Shown here: in pieces, positions 1-5,709 of the stretch
How positions within the stretch are numbered: position 1 is the first letter of the stretch
Layout of the letters: each line of letters opens with the position of its first letter
Source: UBA1413 sp964395045
GTDB lineage: Bacteria > Bacteroidota > Bacteroidia > Bacteroidales > Prolixibacteraceae
Direction: 5' to 3'
DNA length: 5,709 nt
Assembly (NCBI GenBank): GCA_964395045.1
Contig: CAYNBE010000227.1
Span: forward strand, 1 to 5,709
The notes under the pieces: generated by a model
Databases searched by the model: none
The model's input: only the letters and a program-made list of their open reading frames with translations
Told to the model about the DNA's origin: nothing
Made by a program: the position numbers and the translations under genes

Positions 1-77
1 TTTAAATAAGGCTTTTGATACAACCTCACTTTTAAACATTTCAAAATTGCTCTATTCGATCTGTCGAAAGGCTGGGG

Positions 78-82
78 GGAGG
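78..82 (+). promoter_or_regulatory. Strong Shine-Dalgarno-like GGAGG before the alternative ATG at 89
   Basis: GGAGG, within the purine run GGGGGGAGGTG (74-84), lies 6 bases before the in-frame ATG at 89. That is ideal geometry for a ribosome binding site. Bacteroidota genes generally do not rely on Shine-Dalgarno pairing, and the other starts in this window lack such a motif. It is therefore either a chance G-rich tract or a sign that the hydrolase starts at 89 rather than 128. Confidence 0.4.
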
Positions 83-127
83 TGTAAAATGGAATCCATG
101 AATAATACATTTTGTAAACAATTCATA

Positions 128-829
128 ATGAAAAGAATAAAGATTATTCTGGTAATTTTAACTGTAATGGCAATCCTGTCATTTACATCAGACAATCCGC
201 TTCCGAAACTCTTCCTGATAGGCGATAGCATATCCATACATTACGGGCCTTTTCTGCAGAATTACCTTGCTGGTTATTTACAATTTGAAAGAAAATCAGA
301 TGATGGACAGGCTGAAAAAAACCTGGATGTGCCGGGAGGGGCTTACGGCGGTGATTCCCGAATGGTATTGGCATATCTGCAGTCAAAAATAAAACATTCC
401 ACATTCAATCCCGATTATTTATTGCTGAATTGTGGGCTCCATGATATAAAACGCAACCCAGCTACAAAAAAGATACAAGTATCGGAACAAGAATATCGGG
501 AAAACCTCGAAGCAATCGTGCAACTGCTTAATGCAAAGCATATCCGGCTAATCTGGATACGCACAACACCGGTGGTCGACACCATTCACAATGCCAAACA
601 GCGTGCTTTTAACCGTTTCGCTGCGGATGTGGAGTCATACAATAAAATTGCCGACGAAGTGTGTTTAAAATACAATATCCCTGAAATCGACTTGTTTACC
701 TTCTCTGAAAGGCTTGGGATTGAGCAATTTATCGATCATGTCCATTACAAGGAACCAGCCCGGGATTTACAGGCTGCATACATTGCCGGGAGCCTCCTTG
801 CAATTCTCGAATGTTCCAAAAAAAAATGA
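128..829 (+). CDS. Exported SGNH/GDSL-type hydrolase, probable carbohydrate esterase
   Basis: The chosen start gives 233 residues. It begins with a Sec-type signal or anchor: MKRIK, then a hydrophobic stretch to about residue 19. SGNH blocks are visible: GDSIS at 32-36 (Ser34 nucleophile), a glycine pair at 74-75 (block II), GLHD at 103-106 in place of the usual GxND, and DHVH at 203-206 (Asp203/His206 of the triad). The fold is known for esterases, acetylhydrolases and lipases; removal of acyl or acetyl groups from a glycan outside the cytoplasm is inferred from the PUL setting. The same frame is open from 47, with ATGs at 47, 89 and 98. A GGAGG 6 bases before the ATG at 89 makes that a real alternative, adding 13 residues before the signal. 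I prefer 128 because the signal peptide then has normal length and its leader is AT-rich. The C-terminal lysines lie in a run of nine A (818-826). It is first in a tight cluster, 22 bases before the GH99-like gene. Family call is firm, substrate unknown. Confidence 0.85.
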   Translation: MKRIKIILVILTVMAILSFTSDNPLPKLFLIGDSISIHYGPFLQNYLAGYLQFERKSDDGQAEKNLDVPGGAYGGDSRMVLAYLQSKIKHSTFNPDYLLLNCGLHDIKRNPATKKIQVSEQEYRENLEAIVQLLNAKHIRLIWIRTTPVVDTIHNAKQRAFNRFAADVESYNKIADEVCLKYNIPEIDLFTFSERLGIEQFIDHVHYKEPARDLQAAYIAGSLLAILECSKKK

Positions 830-851
830 ATAAACATTAAAAATCAATATT

Positions 852-2069
852 ATGAAAATCAGCCAGGTATCTTTATCGTTCATCCTGTTATCCGGTTTCT
901 TTTGTTTTTTTATATGTAATACAAATTCTTCTTCCGCACAAAAGAAAAGGAAAGATGACAGTGGATATTCAGTAGCTGCGTATGTCTGGCCTTCGTGCCA
1001 CGATGAACCCATGAGCAGGGAAGCGCTTTGGGGTGAAGGCATTGGCGAATGGGAGATCATCCAGAAAGGAAACCCCCGGTTCGAAGGGCATTATCAGCCC
1101 CGTGTACCGTTATGGGGCTATAAAATGGATGATGATCCTAAAGCATGGGAACAAAAGATTAAAGCTGCAACAGATCACGGGGTCAATACCTTCATATTTG
1201 ACTGGTACTGGTTTGGGGGAAAACCTTTTCTTGAAGAAGCAGTAAACGGATTCCTGCAATCAGGGAACAGGGAGAAAATGAAGTTCTATCTGATGTGGGC
1301 CAACCACAATGCCAATGGGTACCAGTGGAACCATTACCGGTATCAGAAAGATACGATGCTTTGGAGCGGTGAAGTGGATTGGGATAACTATAAGATTGTG
1401 GTTGAGCGGGTGATCAGGCAGTATTTCAATCAACCCAATTACTTTAAGATTGATCATAAACCCGTATTTTCGGTGTACAGTTTGAGGGAGTTTGTCAGAA
1501 GTTTTAACGGACTGGAAGGAACCCGGAAAGCGCTTGATTATTTTCGGCAGGAAGTACAGAAATCAGGTTTACCGGGATTGCATTTTCAGGCATTGTCGTA
1601 CGGGAAAAACGGAGAACCCTATTTGCTTGACGAGAAAGATTCTGAGGGGAAAAGTGTCAACGAAATTATCGCCTTGTTGGGAATCAACAGTGTTACAACG
1701 TATCACTGGGAAGGCATCGTTGAGGACTATATCAAATGGGGCACCAGAGAAATGTCGCTTTGGGAGAAATGGAGTTCAAGCCTGGAGGTCCCCTATTTCC
1801 CAAACGTATCAGTTGGGTACGACGATACACCCCGGTTCCCGAAGAAAGGAAAGGAATCGGTGGTTCACTATCACAATACTCCGGAGAGTTTTTCCGCATT
1901 TTTGCAGAAAGCAAAAGAATATGCCGACAGCCATCCGGGACAACCCAGACTGATCACGATCAACGCCTGGAATGAGTGGGTGGAAGGCAGTTACCTCGAA
2001 CCCGACATGTTGAATGGTTACGGATACCTGGAGGCGGTTAAAAAAGTGATGAGCGGTATGTACAAATAA
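852..2069 (+). CDS. Exported GH99-like / WbsX-type glycan-active protein
   Basis: A 405-residue protein. Residues 1-30 look like a Sec signal peptide: MKIS, a phenylalanine-rich core, and a probable cut near SSAQ (27-30). Its cysteines are not in a convincing lipobox. The mature part carries the landmarks of the GH99-like/WbsX domain: VAAYVWPSCHDEP (41-53), HYQPRVPLWGY (80-90), then GVNTFIFDWYWF (110-121). Near the C-terminus is NAWNEWVEGSYLEPD (371-385). In characterised GH99 endo-mannosidases the two catalytic acids sit in a comparable NEWxEG segment, so Glu375 and Glu378 are the candidates here; this is from memory of the family, not an alignment. Length suits a single full domain. Relatives annotated as WbsX act in surface polysaccharide synthesis, but a signal peptide and a nearby susCD pair favour breakdown of an imported glycan. 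It is second in the plus-strand cluster, 22 bases after the SGNH gene and 26 before the decayed lipoprotein gene. Family call is good; activity and substrate are unproven. Confidence 0.82.
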   Translation: MKISQVSLSFILLSGFFCFFICNTNSSSAQKKRKDDSGYSVAAYVWPSCHDEPMSREALWGEGIGEWEIIQKGNPRFEGHYQPRVPLWGYKMDDDPKAWEQKIKAATDHGVNTFIFDWYWFGGKPFLEEAVNGFLQSGNREKMKFYLMWANHNANGYQWNHYRYQKDTMLWSGEVDWDNYKIVVERVIRQYFNQPNYFKIDHKPVFSVYSLREFVRSFNGLEGTRKALDYFRQEVQKSGLPGLHFQALSYGKNGEPYLLDEKDSEGKSVNEIIALLGINSVTTYHWEGIVEDYIKWGTREMSLWEKWSSSLEVPYFPNVSVGYDDTPRFPKKGKESVVHYHNTPESFSAFLQKAKEYADSHPGQPRLITINAWNEWVEGSYLEPDMLNGYGYLEAVKKVMSGMYK

Positions 2070-2095
2070 ATATTGAAACAATAAAGCAATATAAG

Positions 2096-2450
2096 ATGAA
2101 CCCCGGTTTATTATCGGGTTTGATTTTAGCACTTCTGATGGGGTGTTCAAAAACAGGGGAGAAAGTGATCTTCCCCGATTTGGTTGGTCCTGCCCAAATT
2201 ACGGAAAATGGCAAAGAACACTTTTTGGCCAGTTATTATGGCATTAACTCCTGGAGCGGCGATCAGCGGTACGTAAGAGTGTTGGAAACCGACTTGATTT
2301 CATGTATCTTGATCTTGAGAATCCTGTAGATATTAACCGGTTATCAGATGGTGCATCGTTTTTTACCAGTTTGGCGATAATATAATTCTGATGGCTTGTT
2401 TGCCTGATTTCAGTAAAATAATTCAGGCAATCCGGAAACTGGTCGGTTGA
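2096..2450 (+). pseudogene. Decayed secreted lipoprotein gene, frameshifted and possibly internally deleted
   Basis: The first frame (2096-2329, 77 codons) starts with a clear lipoprotein signal: a hydrophobic stretch ending LLMGC, with the lipid-bearing Cys at residue 17. It continues as plausible protein through SYYGINSWSGDQRYVRVLETD and then turns unconvincing (ISCILILRIL). From about 2290 another frame reads well as LDFMYLDLENPVDINRLSDG, with its stop at 2383-2385. Stepping back one base in the T6 run at 2359-2364 opens the third frame, which reads YQFGDNIILMACLPDF and on to a stop at 2448-2450. The pieces together would encode about 117 residues. The N-terminal piece resembles, from memory, secreted beta-propeller lipoproteins of the oligogalacturonate-lyase type found in PULs. 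Those are several hundred residues long, which would imply an internal deletion at about 2285-2300, where CTTGAT occurs twice (2293, 2308). Family assignment is weak; the broken reading frame is well supported unless it is sequencing error. It follows the GH99-like gene by 26 bases. Confidence 0.6.
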
Positions 2451-2494
2451 TCAGCAGAAGCGCTCAAATCCCGCCATATTTTTAATACATTGGA
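2451..2494. other. Short convergent intergenic spacer
   Basis: This separates the end of the decayed plus-strand gene from the 3' end of the GntR gene. I find no convincing hairpin with a T tract on either strand. A weak TTGA...TCAA pairing across 2447-2466 is too short to call a terminator. Confidence 0.5.
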
Positions 2495-3214
2495 TTAGTT
2501 CTTGAAGTATTTGTTGTACACTTCCATGTTGCGGTCGAGAAGTTCCACGGAAAACTGCCATGCTTTTTGCCCGTCCCTTTGTTCTACCGCGTTGAGGATA
2601 TTTTGTTGTAACCGGAGAGTGTATTCTTTTTCTCCCTCAATGTTGCCATAAATGAGGTTTCTCATGCGCGGGAGCAACGTATAGACAGGTTCCATGGTAA
2701 CCATAATGATCGGATTTCCGGTCGCTTTTGAAAGGTTCATGTGAAAGCGGTTGATCATATCCACTTCCATCTGGGTGTTGTCGGGGTCGCATTTTTTCAG
2801 GTCTTCAATGTTTTCCCGGAGAAGGGTGATATCGTCGTCAGTCCGGTTTTGAGATGCGAGCCTGGCAATTTCAGGTTCAAAGAGCCTTCTGACTTCAATG
2901 ATCTGGCTGATCAGGTTTGCATCAAACTTCAGGTCATAATAAAGGTTGAGTGATTTGATAGCATCTTCGGTTTTGATTTCTGAGACCTCCATCCCGCTGC
3001 CTTTACGAACAGTGATCAACCCCCGTGCATTCAACCGGCGGAGTGCTTCGCGCAGGGCAGTCCGGCTGACTGCAAAACGTTCGCACAATTCTCTTTCCGG
3101 CGGAAGCTTGTTGCCTGGCACCAGCTTTTTTTGCCGGATGGCTTCTTCAATCTTCCGTTCAATCTTCTGGCTCAGGGTTTGACTAATAGGGATTTTCCCA
3201 AAAATTTCATCCAT
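2495..3214 (-). CDS. GntR-family transcriptional regulator, FadR subfamily (FCD domain)
   Basis: A 239-residue cytoplasmic regulator with no signal peptide. Residues ~10-75 form the GntR winged helix: LSQKIERKIEEAI (14-26), KLPPERELCERFAVSRTALREAL (spanning 36-58) and the wing GLITVRKGSGMEV (65-77). Residues ~95-235 match an FCD effector domain: EVRRLFEPEIARLA (107-120), FHMNLSKATGN (157-167), and a final helix. FCD domains often bind a metal and a carboxylated metabolite through an Asp and three His. Here His158 of FH is kept, but there is no Asp four residues before it (the nearest is Asp152), and the two C-terminal His positions appear to be Gln203 and Asn229. The ligand site may thus be altered. 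It lies directly downstream of susCD on the same strand, separated by a terminator, so it probably controls this locus in response to a sugar acid or other breakdown product; that is inference. The ATG at 3214 is the natural start for a full-length winged helix. Confidence 0.93.
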   Translation of the reverse strand: MDEIFGKIPISQTLSQKIERKIEEAIRQKKLVPGNKLPPERELCERFAVSRTALREALRRLNARGLITVRKGSGMEVSEIKTEDAIKSLNLYYDLKFDANLISQIIEVRRLFEPEIARLASQNRTDDDITLLRENIEDLKKCDPDNTQMEVDMINRFHMNLSKATGNPIIMVTMEPVYTLLPRMRNLIYGNIEGEKEYTLRLQQNILNAVEQRDGQKAWQFSVELLDRNMEVYNKYFKN

Positions 3215-3244
3215 GGTGAAATTATCCCGAGTTTAATAAATTGG

Positions 3245-3252
3245 CAAATATA
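3245..3252 (-). promoter_or_regulatory. Candidate Bacteroidota -7 promoter element for the GntR regulator
   Basis: On the minus strand this reads TATATTTG, an exact match to the TAnnTTTG -7 consensus of Bacteroidota primary sigma promoters. It lies 30 bases before the regulator's ATG, which would leave a leader of roughly 23 bases. No convincing TTTG is found at the -33 position, where the terminator stem sits. The A/T richness of a terminator tail raises the chance of a random match. Confidence 0.4.
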
Positions 3253-3255
3253 ATT

Positions 3256-3288
3256 AAAACACAAGGGTGCAGGTCAGGCACCCTTGTG
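3256..3288 (-). terminator. Intrinsic terminator after susD
   Basis: CACAAGGGTGC (3260-3270) and GCACCCTTGTG (3278-3288) form a perfect 11-bp stem around a 7-base loop. On the minus strand the stem is followed by TTTTAATTATATTT, a good U-rich release tract. On the plus strand it is followed by A-rich sequence, so it acts for minus-strand transcripts only. It begins 19 bases past the susD stop and would end the susCD message before the GntR gene. Confidence 0.88.
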
Positions 3289-3307
3289 AAAAACAAAGAA
3301 TTTAATG

Positions 3308-5086
3308 TCACCAGCCTGGATTTTGTTTCAGTTCATAACCCATATCCGAATAGAGTTTGATCTGGTCGAGCGGAACGCAGTTAAGGTACTGGCGTTCATA
3401 ATAGGGATCTCCCGGTTTCCAGTCTCTCCTCTGGTTCGCATCGTAGAGATTGTAAATGAAAGCCTTGTCTTTGTCATCCGGATTGGGGTAAACAAACTTC
3501 ACTGCGGCTAAAATTTTTGTTTTTGTAGCAGCCGGGAATTTGCCAAGGTCGATATAAGCTCCTTTGCCCAGGGTGGTAGGCCCGGTTGTTTCAATGGTCT
3601 TCAGATATTCGTATTTCTTCCAGCGCTTCAGGTCGTTTTTACGGTGCCCTTCAAAGATCATTTCAACAGTCCTTTCCCTGCGGATTTCCCAAATAAGAGG
3701 TGAAATGGCCGGATCCCGGTCGGGATCGTTGATCATTACCCCATTGGCAAGGACGTTGGTCCCGGAAACGGTCATCGGCGGAAGTTTTGTCAGGTTATTT
3801 CCTGCATTGTTCTTTTTGATATTCCTGTTGCGCAGGAGGTTGATCGATTTATCGGCATCGGCCTGGGTGAATTGCCCCAGTTCGGCAGCAGCCTCGGCAT
3901 AGTTCAGAAGGATTTCGCCATACCGAATGACCGGGGCATCTGAGGTATTTGTCGAACTGTTGTAAATCAGATCGGTAGCATTTGCAGCAACGGGCAGGAA
4001 TTTCAGACAGCTGAATCCCGTAGTGGAGTATGCGCTGTGGGCTCCCTGAATCCTGACCGAATCAACCAGGGTTGCGAGCATCCTGGGGTCTCTGTTTTTA
4101 AACTGATCGGCAGCAAAACGAAGCCCGTTGTCGGAGGCATAATTGTATAAGGGCGACTGTTTGATTGGCAATCCATCGGTTGCAAGGTATGTTTCCACCA
4201 TTTTCAGGGTGGTCCCGGTCTGAGGTTCCTGGTTGTTGTAAGAGACCAGCGAATGTGTGCATTTTGCCGTTTCATACTGTCGGAAATGAATCACTTCCTT
4301 GTTGCCGGTCAGATCGGCCGATGTGAATATCCCCCTGTAATCATCAACAACATTGTATCTTCCGCTGTTCATCAACTGTTCGGAAGCCCATTTCGCTTTT
4401 GTCAAAAGAGTTGTGGCAACCGTTTGGTCGATGTTATGGTATTTCAGATATGTGCCGAAATAAAGCAGGTTTCTTGACATAAATGCCAGTACAATATCCT
4501 TGTTGATGTCCAGGACTCCGTCGTTCAACCTAACATTGGCTGCAGCAAAATCAAAATCTTCCATGATTTTGGTAGCTACAAACTGTACGGGGTCCCTCGG
4601 TTTGTAATTCAAATCAATATCCTGAGGGGTCAGTTCCTTGTCGTACCAGGGGACATCCCCGAAGGTGCGGGCCAGGTCGGAATACTCCATGGCCCTGTAA
4701 AAGCGGGCCACTCCTCTCCAGTGGTTTTTCGCCTCTTCTGATACCGGCATCTGCTCAACCCTTGCCAGCATGAGGTTGTGCCTCCTGACATACACAAAGG
4801 TCCACCCGTTGCCGGTTGTGGCGGGGTTTTGTGTCCAGATGGCACTGGAACTGTATTCATCGGCCCATGGGCCGAATGTGAAGAAATTACCATAGGAATA
4901 TCCGCTTCCGTATCCGTAAAAGTACGCAGTATAAGCACCACGCGAAAACAACCTCATATTCCCTTCACTTGTCCAAAAGTTGGCATCGTCGAACGAAGCC
5001 AGGTTTTTGCGGTCAAGATAATCATCGCAAGCTGAAAGCACAAGCAAAGCCAAAGTCAGAATGAATATATTTCTTTTCATGGTCAT
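3308..5086 (-). CDS. susD: SusD/RagB-family outer-membrane glycan-binding lipoprotein
   Basis: A 592-residue surface lipoprotein. The signal peptide ends in LLVLSAC with Cys20 as the lipidated residue, followed by DDYLDR, the usual start of mature SusD proteins. The N-terminal part (~21-230) contains FWTSEGNMRLFSRGAY and ADEYSS, matching the SusD-like helical region. The C-terminal SusD/RagB domain shows VIRYGEILLNYAEAAAELG (386-404) and IRRERTVEMIFEGHRKNDL (468-486), both strong family signatures, and ends in NPGW. SusD proteins cap their SusC partner and capture a glycan for import. The gene starts 6 bases after the susC stop, the standard co-transcribed order, so translation may be coupled. 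A second ATG two codons in (5078-5080, MKRN) is an equally good start. A Tyr/Gly-rich stretch (YFYGYGSGYSYGNFF, 55-69) lies early in the mature protein and could be a loop or ligand contact. The symbol names the family; starch is not implied as substrate. The terminator follows directly. Confidence 0.96.
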   Translation of the reverse strand: MTMKRNIFILTLALLVLSACDDYLDRKNLASFDDANFWTSEGNMRLFSRGAYTAYFYGYGSGYSYGNFFTFGPWADEYSSSAIWTQNPATTGNGWTFVYVRRHNLMLARVEQMPVSEEAKNHWRGVARFYRAMEYSDLARTFGDVPWYDKELTPQDIDLNYKPRDPVQFVATKIMEDFDFAAANVRLNDGVLDINKDIVLAFMSRNLLYFGTYLKYHNIDQTVATTLLTKAKWASEQLMNSGRYNVVDDYRGIFTSADLTGNKEVIHFRQYETAKCTHSLVSYNNQEPQTGTTLKMVETYLATDGLPIKQSPLYNYASDNGLRFAADQFKNRDPRMLATLVDSVRIQGAHSAYSTTGFSCLKFLPVAANATDLIYNSSTNTSDAPVIRYGEILLNYAEAAAELGQFTQADADKSINLLRNRNIKKNNAGNNLTKLPPMTVSGTNVLANGVMINDPDRDPAISPLIWEIRRERTVEMIFEGHRKNDLKRWKKYEYLKTIETTGPTTLGKGAYIDLGKFPAATKTKILAAVKFVYPNPDDKDKAFIYNLYDANQRRDWKPGDPYYERQYLNCVPLDQIKLYSDMGYELKQNPGW

Positions 5087-5092
5087 CGGTTA

Positions 5093-5709
5093 TTAAAATT
5101 CAAGTTGAACGCCAAAAGAAACCACTCTCCGGTAAGGATAGCTCCGTCCGAAAGAACGTGAATCGGCTGATGTGGTGGTAGTCCAGTCGATTTCCGGGTC
5201 GATCGGAATTTTACCAAGCTTGTCAAATTCAAACAGGTTTTCGCCGTTGAAATAAATACGGCATTTTTCCACATTTACCTTCTTCAGCAACTGCCTGGGC
5301 AGAGTATACCCAAAAGTCAGGTTTTTCAGTCTCAAGTATGCCACGTTCAGGAGATATCTGTCGTTGGGCAGATAGTTCCATTTTGCAGTCTGGCTGTGTT
5401 CCATAGGTCTCGGATAGAAGGCTCCAGTGTTTTCCTTGGTCCAGTAGTCGAGGGTGTGGGCAAAATTCGCTTCCGCACCGTAATATCCGGGAAGGATCAT
5501 ATTTCCGGTTGCCCAGATAGAGCGCTTTCCAACCCCCTGGAAGAAAATGGCGGCGTCAAAACCTTTCCAATTGGCATCCACCCGGAACCCATACTGGTAA
5601 CGGGGATTGGTGTTCCCGATAACAGTCCTGTCGCCAGGATCTCCGATGGTATTGGTCCCGTAATTGATAACACCATCCCCGTTTATGTCTTTAAACCTGA
5701 CATCCCCCG
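5093..5709 (-). CDS. susC: SusC/RagA-family TonB-dependent outer-membrane transporter, C-terminal part
   Basis: About 204 C-terminal residues are present; the rest lies beyond the right edge, as full SusC proteins are typically about 1,000 residues. The visible part begins GDVRFKDINGDGVINYG, continues with DRTVIGNTNPRYQYGF and NWKGFDAAIFFQG, and ends VVSFGVQLEF. These are hallmarks of the last beta-barrel strands of SusC-type transporters, including the EF-hand-like D-x-N-G-D-G loop and the terminal aromatic residue used in outer-membrane barrel assembly. Further signatures are YLLNVAYLRLKNLTFGYTLP and IYFNGENLFEF. The protein imports oligosaccharides using TonB energy, with the SusD lipoprotein as its lid. 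The reading frame is open to the window edge, so the GTG at 5579-5581 is an internal valine and not a start. Its own promoter and any upstream sigma/anti-sigma or hybrid two-component regulator would be outside this window. Confidence 0.95.
   Translation of the reverse strand, partial: GDVRFKDINGDGVINYGTNTIGDPGDRTVIGNTNPRYQYGFRVDANWKGFDAAIFFQGVGKRSIWATGNMILPGYYGAEANFAHTLDYWTKENTGAFYPRPMEHSQTAKWNYLPNDRYLLNVAYLRLKNLTFGYTLPRQLLKKVNVEKCRIYFNGENLFEFDKLGKIPIDPEIDWTTTTSADSRSFGRSYPYRRVVSFGVQLEF

Noticed and set aside
15..23. TTGATACAA, a small inverted repeat ahead of the first gene that could resemble a FadR-type operator
   Set aside because: Only 3-bp half sites with no extension, and no matching copy near the regulator or susC; likely chance.
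55..68. TTCGA-TCTG-TCGAA inverted repeat upstream of the first gene
   Set aside because: A 5-bp stem with no T tract and no repeat elsewhere in the window; too weak to call a structure or operator.
767..1060. Open frame on the minus strand across the first two genes, and similar long frames opposite or offset to the other genes
   Set aside because: They overlap well-supported genes completely, have no recognisable domains and no sensible leader; treated as shadows.
2447..2490. Possible bidirectional terminator between the converging genes
   Set aside because: Only 4-bp pairing with a large loop, and the nearest T run is over ten bases away.
5579..5581. GTG as the start of a 162-residue protein
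   Set aside because: The same frame stays open to the window edge and the upstream residues match the SusC barrel, so this is an internal valine codon.
5661..5691. DINGDGVIN loop as a dockerin or calcium-binding EF-hand
   Set aside because: This loop is a routine feature of SusC-type barrels and occurs once; no cohesin or dockerin context is present.

Overview
The window looks like part of a polysaccharide utilisation locus (PUL) from a member of the Bacteroidota, most likely Bacteroidales or a near relative. The main evidence is an adjacent SusC/SusD pair on the minus strand: the last ~204 residues of a TonB-dependent SusC-type porin, then a complete 592-residue SusD-type lipoprotein 6 bases later. 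AT-rich leaders before most starts and a TAnnTTTG-type promoter element fit the same phylum.

Plus strand, 1-2450: a compact gene cluster with gaps of 22 and 26 bases. It encodes (i) an exported SGNH/GDSL-type hydrolase, probably an esterase; (ii) an exported GH99-like/WbsX-type TIM-barrel protein of 405 residues with a C-terminal NEWxEG signature; and (iii) the remains of a secreted lipoprotein gene. The third gene has a good lipoprotein signal peptide, but its coding sense passes through all three frames before ending near 2450. One of the two frame changes falls on a run of six T.

Minus strand, 2495-5709, read right to left: susC (cut by the window edge), susD, a strong intrinsic terminator (11-bp perfect stem), then a FadR-type GntR regulator. 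A TATATTTG element in the A/T tract just past the terminator could give the regulator its own promoter. The regulator converges with the decayed plus-strand gene; only about 44 bases separate them.

As inferred from these families, SusC/SusD would bind a glycan at the outer membrane and import it. The SGNH protein would remove ester groups and the GH99-like protein would act on the backbone or side chains, both outside the cytoplasm. The GntR/FCD protein would sense a small catabolite and control one or both transcripts. The substrate cannot be read from this window. I see no RNA genes, CRISPR array, insertion sequence or att site, and nothing that clearly amounts to a new type of system. The points most worth checking are the decayed third gene, the altered ligand site of the regulator and the nested terminator/promoter.
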